Below are positions 54,032 through 62,370 of a stretch of DNA of 64,000 nt, piece by piece. Made by a program: the position numbers and the translations under genes. Below the pieces are notes generated by a model. It was not told the origin of the DNA. It was given only the letters and a program-made list of their open reading frames with translations, and did not search any database. How positions within the stretch are numbered: position 1 is the first letter of the stretch; every line of letters starts with the position of its first letter. The stretch lies in contig NZ_AXAI01000018.1 in the NCBI RefSeq assembly GCF_000472425.1, positions 62,001-126,000 of the forward strand, written 5' to 3'. The stretch comes from Bradyrhizobium sp. Tv2a-2. Its GTDB lineage: Bacteria; Pseudomonadota; Alphaproteobacteria; Rhizobiales; Xanthobacteraceae.

Positions 54032-54859
54032 ATGGCAATGCACCATGCCAATCCGCAGGTTGGGCGACTGGCGGCGCTGGATCCGATTTGGAGCCGGATT
54101 CGCAACGAGGCCGAGGACATCATCCACCGCGAGCCGGAACTCGCCACCTTTATCTTCTCGACCGTGCTGCACCACGACCGGCTGGAAGATTCGATCGTGC
54201 ATCGGCTCGCCGATCGTCTCGACCATTCGGCGATTTCGGGCGACCTGATCCGCCAGACCTATGACGAGGCGCTGCGCGACGAACCGGACATCGGCAATGC
54301 CTTCCGTGCCGACCTCGTTGCGGTCTATGATCGCGATCCCGCGACTTCGCGCTTCATAGATCCCTTGCTTTATTTCAAGGGCTTCCACGCGCTGCAGGCC
54401 CATCGTCTTGCGCACTGGCTGTTCAAGAAGGGCCGCAAGGATTTTGCCTATTATCTGCAGAGCCGAACCTCTGCCGTATTCCAGACCGACATCAATCCCG
54501 CCGCGCGGATCGGCCGCGGCATCTTCCTTGATCATGCCACCGGTTTCGTCTGCGGCGAGACGGCGGTCATCGACGACGATGTTTCCATCCTGCACGGCGT
54601 TACCCTCGGTGGCACCGGCAAGGAGAACGAGGACCGCCATCCCAAGATCCGTCATGGCGTAATGATCGGGGCAGGCGCCAAGATCCTCGGCAACATCGAG
54701 ATCGGCCATTGCGCGCGTATTGCCGCGGGTTCGGTGGTGGTCAAGCCGGTGCCGCACAACGTCACCGTCGCGGGCGTGCCCGCCAAGATCATCGGCGAGG
54801 CCGGCTGTGCCGAGCCGTCGCGCACCATGGATCAGATGATCAACGCACTCGGACTTTAA
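54032..54859 (+). CDS. cysE: Serine O-acetyltransferase
   Basis: This 275-residue enzyme makes O-acetylserine from serine and acetyl-CoA, the first step of cysteine synthesis. An N-terminal helical domain (PIWSRIRNEAEDIIHREPEL) precedes the left-handed beta-helix: ARIGRGIFLDHATGFVCGET, VSILHGVTLGGTGKENEDRH and GAGAKILGNIEIGHCARIAA. The catalytic Asp/His lie in FLDH and LHGVTLGG. The ATG at 54032 follows GAGGGTCATCC. It is followed by a hairpin at 54883. Confidence 0.95.
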   Translation: MAMHHANPQVGRLAALDPIWSRIRNEAEDIIHREPELATFIFSTVLHHDRLEDSIVHRLADRLDHSAISGDLIRQTYDEALRDEPDIGNAFRADLVAVYDRDPATSRFIDPLLYFKGFHALQAHRLAHWLFKKGRKDFAYYLQSRTSAVFQTDINPAARIGRGIFLDHATGFVCGETAVIDDDVSILHGVTLGGTGKENEDRHPKIRHGVMIGAGAKILGNIEIGHCARIAAGSVVVKPVPHNVTVAGVPAKIIGEAGCAEPSRTMDQMINALGL

Positions 54860-54882
54860 TTCTAATCATGTTTGCAAGCGTG

Positions 54883-54907
54883 ATCCGGCAGGTTTTTTCT
54901 GCCGGAT
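54883..54907. terminator. Hairpin after cysE
   Basis: ATCCGGCAG and CTGCCGGAT form a perfect 9-base stem with a seven-base T-rich loop (GTTTTTT). There is no T run after the stem, so it may be a weak or factor-assisted terminator. Confidence 0.5.
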
Positions 54908-54979
54908 AAGGCTGGCGGTTCGCGTTGTCTCGTCCTAAAAGCCGCCCGGAAAATTCCAAAGATCGGATTGGAGACTGCC

Positions 54980-55192
54980 GTGGACGTTCAAGAAATCAGA
55001 AAGCTAGACGCCTATCTCAAGCGCGTGTTTGGCAATCCCAAGATCAGGGTTGTGCCGCGGCCGAAGAAGGATGACTCCGCCGAGGTCTATATCGGCGAGG
55101 AGTTCATCGGCGTGCTGTTCGTCGACGACGAGGACGACGATCGCTCGTTCCAGTTCCAGATGGCGATCCTCGAGGACGACCTCGTCGAGTAG
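54980..55192 (+). CDS. DUF3126 family protein
   Basis: This 70-residue protein has no signal peptide and is acidic at the C-terminus (VDDEDDDRSFQFQMAILEDD). IRKLDAYLKRVFGNPKIRVV and AEVYIGEEFIGVLFVDDED are recognisable from the small alphaproteobacterial family DUF3126. The GTG at 54980 is preferred because TTGGAGA is six bases upstream; a TTG at 54968 is the alternative. Its function is unknown. Confidence 0.88.
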   Translation: MDVQEIRKLDAYLKRVFGNPKIRVVPRPKKDDSAEVYIGEEFIGVLFVDDEDDDRSFQFQMAILEDDLVE

Positions 55193-55299
55193 CACGGGGT
55201 CAGGATCGGCTGTGCGGGCGCGACGGGAGTGCAGACCCCGTCACGCAACAGTGCGGGGCACGATAGTCGAGCAGCGACTCGGCAAACGGCCCGATCAAG

Positions 55300-55560
55300 T
55301 CAAACCGGGCGTTGACGACCTGTCAGCAGGTTGTAGACCAGCAGCACGACCACCGCGCCGACGATGGCGACGAGCATGCTGTAGAGGTTCAGGCCTGATA
55401 CGCCTTCTTTTCCGAACAGGCTGAACAGATATCCGCCGACAATGGCACCTATAATGCCAAGACCCATGTTGAGCCAGAACCCCTGGCCCTGTTTGTCCAC
55501 AATCTTGCTTCCGATAAACCCTGCGATAACCCCGAGTATAATCCAGCTCAAGATGCCCAT
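55300..55560 (-). CDS. GlsB/YeaQ/YmgE family stress-response membrane protein
   Basis: This 86-residue protein has three hydrophobic spans with glycine-rich faces: ILGVIAGFIGSKIVDKQGQG, MGLGIIGAIVGGYLFSLFGK and SMLVAIVGAVVVLLVYNLL. This is the typical transglycosylase-associated YeaQ pattern. ACGAGGAGATCAGCAG precedes the ATG at 55560. It is likely induced under stress, by family. Confidence 0.92.
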   Translation of the reverse strand: MGILSWIILGVIAGFIGSKIVDKQGQGFWLNMGLGIIGAIVGGYLFSLFGKEGVSGLNLYSMLVAIVGAVVVLLVYNLLTGRQRPV

Positions 55561-55713
55561 CTGCTGATCTCCTCGTATGTCGCCCACCCGCATCATTGGT
55601 GGCATCGTTGCCTTCGCGGGCCACTTGATCCAGATCAAGATGCCGTAACGTCCCCGACGCGCTGCCACCGCGCGGGATTGAGGGACGTTTCATCCGGCTT
55701 CAGGTTCTCAAAT

Positions 55714-55743
55714 TGAAAGAGGCGGCCGTTTTGGGCCGCCTCT
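55714..55743 (-). terminator. Rho-independent terminator after the secreted-protein gene
   Basis: On the minus strand the 10-base stem AGAGGCGGCC / GGCCGCCTCT has loop CAAAAC and is followed by TTCAATT. It lies 16 bases beyond the stop at 55759. Confidence 0.7.
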
Positions 55744-55758
55744 TGGTCGCTCGCGTGC

Positions 55759-56157
55759 CTACTGGCAAACGTACATGATGCCATCGCCGCCCTTGACCAG
55801 GCTGCCCGGTGTGCAGCCAATGCCGTTGCGCTGCGCATAGTCAGCCCAGCCGCTGTAGCAGGTCCAGTTATTGTTACCCCAGCCGCCGACGGTGCTGTAT
55901 CCAGCGCCGCCGAAGCCGCCGACTGAACACCAGGGGCCGCCGGCATAGTAGGCCCGTACCGCGTACCAAGAGAGACCAGACTGGTCGGCTATGTAGGGAT
56001 TGAAGGGATGATAGTACGGGGTAACCAAGAGCCGTCTAGCCTGGGCACTCTCGACTGACAGCGAAACGCCGCGCTGCGCAGACCAGCCAACGGTGAACAG
56101 CGCAGCAAACGCGACAGTCGAAGCTGCGATTGCAAGTTTTCTCAAACGCCTCATCAT
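55759..56157 (-). CDS. Small exported Gly/Trp/Tyr-rich protein
   Basis: This 132-residue protein has a signal peptide (LAIAASTVAFAALFTVGWSA) and a mature part with GGPWCSVGGFGGAGYSTVGG, NNWTCYSGWADYAQRNGIGC and GDGIMYVC. Four or more Cys suggest disulfides. TTGGAGAAAA precedes a doubled ATG (56157 and 56154). I do not recognise a family. A terminator follows. Confidence 0.82.
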   Translation of the reverse strand: MMRRLRKLAIAASTVAFAALFTVGWSAQRGVSLSVESAQARRLLVTPYYHPFNPYIADQSGLSWYAVRAYYAGGPWCSVGGFGGAGYSTVGGWGNNNWTCYSGWADYAQRNGIGCTPGSLVKGGDGIMYVCQ

Positions 56158-56435
56158 TTTTCTCCAATACTGCCTCGTCCCCCGTCGTAAGAAGGGCACA
56201 CCCGCCAATGGGTTCCCTTGAGAAAGATCAAAGAAAATAACGCGCTCGATATGGCAGTAGTTCAGACCTATCTGGGGATAGGCGGCACGGTGAAGCCATG
56301 GCTCCGCGCCGCGTCCATTTCAGGCGGATCGAGCGACCGAGGTCATAAGGCGGGCCGATCCAAGCCAGGCCATTTGCCGGTAACCGCAATGCAGCAGCGG
56401 AAAGTCATCGTCACACGGACTTACAAGCAAATGTC

Positions 56436-57140
56436 CTAATGAGCGCCATAGAGCTGCATGGTGAGCTGGTCCATCGCGTCCGCAACCTCGCGCCATTGCG
56501 CAAGCCAGCTGCGTGGAAATCGGAAGGTGAGATCGGCGCCGCCGATGCGCCGCTCGCTCAGGCACATTCCGGGCGTCGTCGCATCGCGCATGCAGCGGGC
56601 GTTCAGGAGCGGCGTCGCGGCAGAGAACAGGTCCTCGCCGGCATAGGGCGTGCCCTCGCGAAAGGCGCGCATGGTCAGGCCATTTTCGAGTGGCGTTGTG
56701 GTGTCAGCGAGATAGCGTGGATAGATCGTGCGCACCCTGGTGTCGGGGGAGAGCGCGTCATGATGGGCCGCGATCGACAGGAAGATGCGGTCGACCGGCT
56801 GGATTGCCTCTTCAACCATGTCCGCGGTGACGTGCTTCGGTGCTGCCGGCGGCTCGAGCGAGGGATAGTTGAAGGCGAGGTCGATCCGTTCCTGCAGCCC
56901 GGAGTGACGCTGGATCTTCATCCGCACCGCTTCAGTCGGTACGTTGAACAGGGTTCCGCCAACGCTGACCGGCAGCTGTTCCGGGTCGGCTACGCCCTCG
57001 GTTCTCCAAGTCGGCCACAACAGATAGGCGACGAGCGCAATCGCGGCCAGCCCGAGGCCGATGCCTGCGATGATCGGAACGAGATGGCTCGTTCTGCGCC
57101 AGACACGCACGCTGGAGAGAGTGGTCGTAAACACCGTCAT
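56436..57140 (-). CDS. Hypothetical membrane-anchored protein
   Basis: This 234-residue protein has one N-terminal span (LVPIIAGIGLGLAAIALVAY) and a periplasmic remainder. That part contains VSVGGTLFNVPTEAVRMKIQ, AAHHDALSPDTRVRTIYPRY and AATPLLNARCMRDATTPGMC with paired Cys. The ATG at 57140 is chosen; a longer frame to 57254 exists and no ribosome site is strong. The family is not recognised. The 280 bases after its stop towards 56158 hold no supported gene. Confidence 0.75.
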   Translation of the reverse strand: MTVFTTTLSSVRVWRRTSHLVPIIAGIGLGLAAIALVAYLLWPTWRTEGVADPEQLPVSVGGTLFNVPTEAVRMKIQRHSGLQERIDLAFNYPSLEPPAAPKHVTADMVEEAIQPVDRIFLSIAAHHDALSPDTRVRTIYPRYLADTTTPLENGLTMRAFREGTPYAGEDLFSAATPLLNARCMRDATTPGMCLSERRIGGADLTFRFPRSWLAQWREVADAMDQLTMQLYGAH

Positions 57141-57355
57141 GAGCGACAAGATCGTCAAGTGAAGCGAATCAGCGGCGACTATGCCACGCGATTGCGGCAT
57201 TCCGGGAATGTTTCGCCCTATCAGCGGCGGTGCTGCCGGCCGCTCCGGCTGCATGGCCGCCCCTTGACGTTAACCTTTTCTTAAGGATGTTGTGGCGGGC
57301 CGCCCGCGATTTTGCCAAAACTTGGCGGGTGGTTCGTCGTGGCGTTCTTGGGGTT

Positions 57356-57694
57356 ATGCGTTCAATGTCGCCGGAAGCGTTCAATTCCCTGTTTTCCCTC
57401 TGCATCGGTTTTGCCCTGGCCGGCATGCTCGCCAGTGGCTACCAGTTCCTTACCGAGCGGCAGGCGGGCTTCGGGCTCCTGCAGGAGGGGGTGACGCCAC
57501 GGCGCTTTGCGGCCGTGCCGTTCCTGGTCTTCGCGGCGCCCTTCATCATCATGCGCAACACGCTGCTCGGCGTACAGGTCGAGCGCCGCCGTTTCGAGTT
57601 TGTCATGATGGCAACCGTCATCGCAGGCTTCTGGAGCATGATGTCCGGAACCTTCTTCCTGATGACGCTGCGCGCCGCGGGGCTGTTGGCTTGA
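57356..57694 (+). CDS. Small membrane protein (three spans)
   Basis: This 112-residue protein has MSPEAFNSLFSLCIGFALAG and a Gln/Glu loop, then AAVPFLVFAAPFIIMRNTLL and MMATVIAGFWSMMSGTFFLM. The type is common in Bradyrhizobium-like genomes and uncharacterised. The start could be the ATG at 57287 (AAGG upstream) or at 57356; the latter agrees with the start of the hydrophobic domain. The carbonic anhydrase gene follows 66 bases later. Confidence 0.8.
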   Translation: MRSMSPEAFNSLFSLCIGFALAGMLASGYQFLTERQAGFGLLQEGVTPRRFAAVPFLVFAAPFIIMRNTLLGVQVERRRFEFVMMATVIAGFWSMMSGTFFLMTLRAAGLLA

Positions 57695-57760
57695 CCAGCC
57701 GCATCGCTTGAAAACCCGCTTTTGCTTGTGCCAAGCTCTCCTCGAGATGAGGAGAATTTG

Positions 57761-58291
57761 ATGGCGATTTACGAGCTCGACGGGCAGGCACCCGACCTTC
57801 CGGCGGACGGCGACTACTTCATTGCGGAAACCGCGACCGTGATCGGCAAGGTGCGCCTGAAGAAGGGCGCGAGCGTCTGGTTCGGTGCCGTGCTGCGCGG
57901 CGATAATGAGTGGATCGAGGTCGGCGAAGGCGCCAACGTCCAGGACAATTCGACCTGCCACACCGATCTCGGCTTTCCCCTGGCCATCGGCAAGAGCTGC
58001 ACCATCGGTCACAATGTCATCCTGCACGGCTGCACGCTGGAGGAGGGGGCGCTGGTCGGCATGGGCTCGATCGTGATGAACGGCGCGAAGATCCGGCGCG
58101 GCAGCATCATCGGGGCCGGCGCCGTCGTCACCGAGGGCAAGGAATTTCCCGAATACTCGCTGATCATCGGCGCGCCCGCGCGCGTCATGAGGACGCTCGA
58201 CCCGGCGCAAGCGGAGCGGATGGGCAGCGCGGCAAAGTTCTATCTCGCCAATGGCGGGCGCTACAAGAAGGGCCTGAGGCGGATCGGCTAA
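57761..58291 (+). CDS. Gamma-class carbonic anhydrase family protein
   Basis: This 176-residue protein is a left-handed beta-helix of hexapeptide repeats, with metal His residues in DNSTCHTDLGFPL and TIGHNVILHGC, as in YrdA/CaiE-like gamma carbonic anhydrases. FGAVLRGDNEWIEVGEGANV is the signature. GATGAGGAGAATTTG precedes the ATG at 57761. The TAA stop is the first triplet of a dispersed repeat (58289). Confidence 0.93.
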   Translation: MAIYELDGQAPDLPADGDYFIAETATVIGKVRLKKGASVWFGAVLRGDNEWIEVGEGANVQDNSTCHTDLGFPLAIGKSCTIGHNVILHGCTLEEGALVGMGSIVMNGAKIRRGSIIGAGAVVTEGKEFPEYSLIIGAPARVMRTLDPAQAERMGSAAKFYLANGGRYKKGLRRIG

Positions 58292-58360
58292 AGCATGATC
58301 CGGAAAAGTGTGTAGCGGTTTTCCGAATAGATCATGCTCAATCAAAGACCTAAAGCGCGC
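58289..58360. repeat. Dispersed repeat (AAAGCATGATCCGGAAAAGT), short copy
   Basis: TAAAGCATGATCCGGAAAAG opens the element, CGGTTTTCCGAATAGATCATG gives the inverted half, and CCTAAAGCGC ends it. Longer copies lie at 59339 and 62266. It supplies the stop codons of both flanking genes. Confidence 0.85.
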
Positions 58361-58580
58361 GCCGCTTCTTTGGCGGCTTCGGCCGCGCATCCGATTTCGC
58401 CGTCGCATCCAGCTTCGCGCTCTTGCGCAGCGCATCTCTCAGATCGATGGGAATGCCGTGCTTCTTCAAGAGGTCGGCGAAGGCTTCGTCTGCGAGCTCC
58501 TGCAGCGTTCCGGTGCGGTCGCGCGCCAATTGCTTGAGCTTGTCGAACGTATCGTCGTCGAATTCGATCAGTTTGCGCAT
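58350..58580 (-). CDS. Small ribbon-helix-helix-like protein
   Basis: This 76-residue protein starts MRKLIEFDDDTFDKLKQLAR, like the first strand and helices of an RHH DNA-binding protein, and ends in a basic tail (KSDARPKPPKKRRAL). The stop codon TAG lies in the dispersed repeat. No toxin partner is adjacent. The ATG at 58580 has AGG upstream; one further ATG is at 58616. A DNA-binding role is inferred from composition. Confidence 0.7.
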   Translation of the reverse strand: MRKLIEFDDDTFDKLKQLARDRTGTLQELADEAFADLLKKHGIPIDLRDALRKSAKLDATAKSDARPKPPKKRRAL

Positions 58581-58812
58581 GCCTAGCCCTAGTGAAGCCT
58601 GCTGCGGGCCGGCCATGGGGGCACGAAGAATTGAGGAACGTCAAGCCGCTCAGGCAAGCCCCGCGTCTGGATTCCAATCGGTCGCGCCTTAGGTTCCAGT
58701 AGGGGTGGATTAAATAATCGTCGCGCTCCAGGTCTTGCATAGAGTGTGATCCAGCGTTTCGGGATCGCGCGCTCGGACATGCTTGGGGCGCGACCTACGC
58801 AGGAGAATGAGT

Positions 58813-59307
58813 GTGAGTAAGTTGCGAAGGGCGATGATCGCGTTGGCCGCTGTGGCCTCGATCGGGATTGTCGCACCACAGGCCGCCTCAGCGCGCGGCG
58901 GCGGCGGGTTTGGTGGCCATGGCGGCTTCGGCGGCGGTGGCTTTCACGGCGGCTTCGGTGGCGGCGGCTTCCACGGTGGCTTCGGTGGCGGTGGCTTCCA
59001 CGGTGGCTTCGGTGGCAGTGGGTTCCACGGCGGCTTCGGCGGTTTTCATGGCGGCGGTTTTCACGGCGGGTTGGGCGGCTTCCACCGTGGCTATGGCTTC
59101 CGGCGCGGTCTTGCCGTCGGCGCCGGGTTGGGCTGGGGGCTTTACGGGCCCTATTCCTACGGCGGTTACTACCCGTATTACGATGATGACTATCCCGCTG
59201 CGGGCTACTACGACGACGGCGGTTACGGCGGCGGCTGCATGATCGTCCATCACCGCGTTCACACGCGCCATGGTTGGAGCTACCGCATCGTTCACGTCTG
59301 CGACTAG
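58813..59307 (+). CDS. Secreted glycine-rich repeat protein
   Basis: This 164-residue protein has a signal peptide ending near PQAASARG, then many GGFGGGGFHGGFGG-type repeats, and a C-terminal part with two Cys (YGGGCMIVHHRVHTRHGWSY, HVCD). The GTG at 58813 is preferred because AGGAG is 7 bases upstream; an ATG at 58807 is too close to it. The function is unknown; Gly/His-rich parts may bind metals or form an envelope layer. A long repeat follows it. Confidence 0.8.
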   Translation: MSKLRRAMIALAAVASIGIVAPQAASARGGGGFGGHGGFGGGGFHGGFGGGGFHGGFGGGGFHGGFGGSGFHGGFGGFHGGGFHGGLGGFHRGYGFRRGLAVGAGLGWGLYGPYSYGGYYPYYDDDYPAAGYYDDGGYGGGCMIVHHRVHTRHGWSYRIVHVCD

Positions 59308-59338
59308 GGATTGCCCGGCGAGCGGCGGGAAACGCCGC

Positions 59339-59442
59339 TAAAGCATGATCCGGAAAAGTGTGTAGCGGTTTTCCGAAAAGATCATGCTCAATCAAAGACC
59401 TAAAGCGCGATGACGATTCAACCAAATCTCATCGCGCTTTAG
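59339..59442. repeat. Dispersed repeat (AAAGCATGATCCGGAAAAGT), long copy
   Basis: This full copy has two hairpins: CGGAAAA / TTTTCCG at the left and AAAGCGCGATGA / TCATCGCGCTTT at the right. It lies between the glycine-rich gene and the convergent dienelactone hydrolase gene, where the second hairpin could terminate transcription. Confidence 0.9.
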
Positions 59443-59462
59443 GCCGGCACCTCTTGTGATTT

Positions 59463-60350
59463 CTAGCTCAGCACGCCGTGTTTCTTGAACCAGGCTTGCA
59501 TCTGCTTCCAGGCATCTTCCGCGGCTTCCTTGCGGTAGCTCGTGCGGTAATCGGCATGGAAGCCGTGGGGCGCGCCGGGATAGATCTTGAATTCGGCCGT
59601 CTTCTTGTTGGCCGCGAGCGCCTCTTTCATCTGCTCGACCTGCGCGACTGGAATGCCAGTATCGGCCTCGCCATAGAGGCCCAGCACCGGAGCCTTCATC
59701 TCGGGTGCAAGCTGCAGCGGGCTCTTCGGCCACAGCGGATTGGGCGGGTCGACCGGCGGGCCGTAGAAGGCGACGCCGGCCTTCAGCGCACCGTTATGCG
59801 CGGCATATTCCCACACCGTGCGGCCGCCGCGGCAGAAGCCGATAATGCCGAGCCGCGTGGTGTCGCCGCCCTGCGCCTTGGCCCAGGCAACGGTCGCGTC
59901 GAAATCGGATAACAGCTCGGCATCGGGCTTGGAGTTGACGATCGGGAGCAGGTCCTTGATGTCGGTGATCTTGGTAAGATCGACGCCCTTGCGGAAGTAG
60001 TAGTCGGGCGCGACCGCAAAGGCGCCGAGCTTGGCAAGCCGCCGTGTCACGTCCTTGATGTATTCGTGCAGGCCGAAAATCTCCATGGCCACGAGGATGA
60101 CCGGCGGATTGCTCACGCCCGCAGGGCGGGCGTAGTAGCCCGGCATCTCGCCGTCACTGACCTTGATCTTGGTGTCGCCGGCATCGAGGCCCGTGGTGTC
60201 GGTCTTGATGACGTCGGCGCGAACGGGGCCGGTGGCGAGCGTGTAGCCCGCGGCCAGCGCGGCAGAGGCGGTCATGAAGCCACGGCGCGAGACCGGGGCG
60301 GGCTTTGTCAGTCCGATCACATCGGATGTCACGGTGGTTTCGGCATTCAT
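59463..60350 (-). CDS. Dienelactone hydrolase family protein with a Tat signal
   Basis: This 295-residue alpha/beta hydrolase has a twin-arginine leader (PVSRRGFMTASAALAAGYTL) and is predicted to be periplasmic. The catalytic triad is Cys in IGFCRGGRTV, Asp in YGEADTGIP and His in APHGFHADYR. It cleaves dienelactones or related esters. The ATG at 60350 starts the Tat leader. It is monocistronic. Confidence 0.93.
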   Translation of the reverse strand: MNAETTVTSDVIGLTKPAPVSRRGFMTASAALAAGYTLATGPVRADVIKTDTTGLDAGDTKIKVSDGEMPGYYARPAGVSNPPVILVAMEIFGLHEYIKDVTRRLAKLGAFAVAPDYYFRKGVDLTKITDIKDLLPIVNSKPDAELLSDFDATVAWAKAQGGDTTRLGIIGFCRGGRTVWEYAAHNGALKAGVAFYGPPVDPPNPLWPKSPLQLAPEMKAPVLGLYGEADTGIPVAQVEQMKEALAANKKTAEFKIYPGAPHGFHADYRTSYRKEAAEDAWKQMQAWFKKHGVLS

Positions 60351-60531
60351 CAGTCTGTCCCTCCCGCTGATCCGGCGCGCGCTGCCTTAAGGCCGGCCGT
60401 ATGCGCAATTAAAGCCTAAGGCGCGCGCCGCTGTCGTCGCTCGTCCCAGGCCCCGCGCATTCACGAGCATGCGTCGGTGAAACGCAAGTCACCAGCCTGC
60501 GAGGCGAGTCTAAAAAAACGTCCGAGGAGGG
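60351..60531. other. Gene-free spacer
   Basis: Nothing beyond weak, unlike-composed open frames is visible. The part next to 60350 should hold the promoter of the dienelactone hydrolase gene. Confidence 0.4.
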
Positions 60532-60578
60532 GGAATAAATAAACAAGGCCGTCGGCGTAGTATGCCACCGACGACCTT
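60532..60578 (-). terminator. Rho-independent terminator for the coiled-coil gene
   Basis: On the minus strand the stem CAAGGTCGTCGG / CCGACGGCCTTG (one mismatch) is followed by TTTATTTATT. It is 158 bases downstream of the stop at 60736. Confidence 0.65.
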
Positions 60579-60735
60579 GCCAGCCCCGGAATTGAAATTG
60601 GCTCACGCCTTCCGGTGCATTGGAACATGCCCCGGTTTTTCACGGGCGAGTGTGAGCTATTTCACATCCCCAGCGGAAAATTGCGGCTCGATGTCGCCCC
60701 GACGGGGACGGGGCCTACGCCCAATCAGGATCCGT

Positions 60736-61242
60736 TCAACCCCGCGATTTGCCCGAGCCGCGGCTCGCTCTGGAGGCGTGGGCCCTGGCGCGGAGCGCCC
60801 GGTGATGGGAGGGCGCAGGGCTCGACGGCTCCGAACTCTGGGCGCTGGCGAAGGACTCCCGCAACCCGCTGATGGCCTCGGTCAGCGAAGTGATCTGCTC
60901 GGACAGGCGCTTGGAGTCGGCCTGTTGGGCTGCGAGCTGCTTGCGCACCTGCTGCAACTGGTCCTGCATCATCTGCAGCTGGTCGATCGATTCCTGCTGG
61001 CTGACTTCGAGCCCCCTGGTCTTCTCGACCAGCTGTTCGGACGCTTGCGCCGCCCGGGCCTGGAGCTGGCGGGCGACTGCCGAGCGGTCCAGCTCTGGGG
61101 AGGTCCCTGTGTAAGCGCGCCAGAGCGCGATCGAAGCGACCGCCCCCAGGATGACTAGAAGTGTGGCGGCCGCCAGTGCAATCGGCTGGGTCCCGATCCG
61201 AGACAGGTCTTGCCCAGAGTTTTCGCGCGTCAACTGCGTCAT
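60736..61242 (-). CDS. Single-span membrane protein with a coiled coil
   Basis: This 168-residue protein has one span (PIALAAATLLVILGAVASIA), then a long Gln/Glu-rich coiled coil (ESIDQLQMMQDQLQQVRKQL, AAQQADSKRLSEQITSLTEA), and a basic Ser/Arg/His-rich tail. It has a shape common to uncharacterised Bradyrhizobium envelope proteins. The ATG at 61242 is used; the open frame extends to 61506 without protein-like sequence. Confidence 0.78.
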   Translation of the reverse strand: MTQLTRENSGQDLSRIGTQPIALAAATLLVILGAVASIALWRAYTGTSPELDRSAVARQLQARAAQASEQLVEKTRGLEVSQQESIDQLQMMQDQLQQVRKQLAAQQADSKRLSEQITSLTEAISGLRESFASAQSSEPSSPAPSHHRALRARAHASRASRGSGKSRG

Positions 61243-61513
61243 CGGATTGCAAGTCCCAGGCAAAAGTACGCTTCGCAACAAACCGCGCCGGATAACGGCA
61301 GCCACCAATTCAAAGCGCGGAGGGCTCACGCCGGCGCAAAATTGGTGTTTGCGGTGGAAATCCGACAAAAAGGAGGCTGCCGAGCCCCGGAGAGTGCGGG
61401 GAGGGGTATTGGGTGGTTTTCCTGGCGGGTCGCAGCCTCGTGCCTGGCGGCCTCCCGAACGCGCAAGTCCAGGATCACCCCCGGAGCCTGACGCCGCCGC
61501 GACCAACCGGCAA

Positions 61514-61705
61514 TCAGCGCCAATCGATCGGCGTGAACCTCAGTCGCCGGCGGTCCAATTCGTCACCCAACCGCTGCGCCTGCTGCCTCGCCGTTTCGCC
61601 CAGCAGGCGGTGCTTGCCGCCGGCCTGCATGTCCGCCGACACTTGCTGGCGGATGTTCTCGTAGAACTTCAGGACGCTCTCATCACTCAGATCTTGAATA
61701 GCCAT
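61514..61705 (-). CDS. Small conserved-looking protein
   Basis: This 63-residue soluble protein starts MAIQDLSDESVLKFYENIRQ and continues QVSADMQAGGKHRLLGETAR. It is helical and charged, without signal or span. No ribosome site is clear before the ATG at 61705. I do not know the family; short proteins with this beginning are common in related genomes. Confidence 0.68.
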   Translation of the reverse strand: MAIQDLSDESVLKFYENIRQQVSADMQAGGKHRLLGETARQQAQRLGDELDRRRLRFTPIDWR

Positions 61706-61785
61706 GGATAACACTCGCAATCGACACGTTTTCTGAAAACGCTGCTGTGGCGGAATGTTCTGAACCGCAGCCTGCACAGCGCAGC

Positions 61786-61818
61786 AAAAAAGGAGCCGCC
61801 GATGAGCTCAGCGGCTCC
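61786..61818 (-). terminator. Strong Rho-independent terminator
   Basis: On the minus strand GGAGCCGC / GCGGCTCC pair around a TGAGCTCA-containing loop and are followed by six T. It can end the transcript of the small zinc-finger gene at 61985, or of a short non-coding RNA between 61819 and 61984. Confidence 0.8.
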
Positions 61819-61984
61819 TCCCGGGAAAATCGCTTACCGAAATGCAATATACCCCTGCCCCGGTGCCGGTCTCAGCGTGGCCCGGATGCCGGGGTTTGTG
61901 GAGTCACAAAATGCAGTTCCGCGCGGTGGAACAACATTAACGTTGCTTGTTGACCACAACGCTGGCTACCGCGGACCTAGCCGC

Positions 61985-62155
61985 TTATTTCTCGCCGAGT
62001 AGCTTCCCGGTTTCCGGGTTGACGAAGTGAATCCGGGCGCAAGCCGGGCAGGCAACCTGTCGGTATGAGTTCGGCGCCTCCTCCGGATCGTCTGCTAGCC
62101 AGTGCTGGACCTGCATTCCGGTGCTTGGACACTTGAGGAGGATGTGGCGGGCCAT
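61985..62155 (-). CDS. Short CxxC zinc-ribbon-like protein
   Basis: This 56-residue protein begins MARHILLKCPSTGMQVQHWL and has CPACARIHFVNPETGKLLGE. The pairs Cys9 with its CPSTG turn and CPAC form a probable zinc ribbon. Proteins of this form (CPxTG, CPxC, HFVNxxTGK) are frequent in Bradyrhizobium. The ATG at 62155 follows ATATTGCTGGCC, with no strong ribosome site. Confidence 0.8.
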   Translation of the reverse strand: MARHILLKCPSTGMQVQHWLADDPEEAPNSYRQVACPACARIHFVNPETGKLLGEK

Positions 62156-62265
62156 GGCCAGCAATATGGCGAGATGCTCTGTTCAATAAAACTACGGATG
62201 TTTGCGGAGGCAGCCGCCATGGGCCACGCCGGACTCGATCTGCGTCGGACGACGCGCCGGGACGC

Positions 62266-62370
62266 TAAAGCGTGGTCCGGAAAAGTGTGCCGCGGTTTTC
62301 CGAAAAGACCATGCTCGATCAAAAACCTAAAGCGGCGACGACGATTCAACAAAATCTCATCGCGCTTTAA
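62266..62370. repeat. Dispersed repeat (AAAGCATGATCCGGAAAAGT family), diverged copy
   Basis: TAAAGCGTGGTCCGGAAAAG opens this copy, with CGGTTTTCCGAAAAGACCATG and the right end AAAATCTCATCGCGCTTTA. It differs from the copies at 58289 and 59339 at several paired positions (GTGGTC/GACCAT), which keeps the hairpin. Confidence 0.85.

Noticed and set aside
54026..54757. A 243-residue minus-strand frame opposite cysE
   Set aside because: cysE is unmistakable on the plus strand; the antisense frame has no motif.
60409..60643. Short minus-strand frames in the spacer next to the dienelactone hydrolase gene
   Set aside because: They overlap each other in different frames, contain the terminator hairpin of the next gene and show no protein-like pattern.
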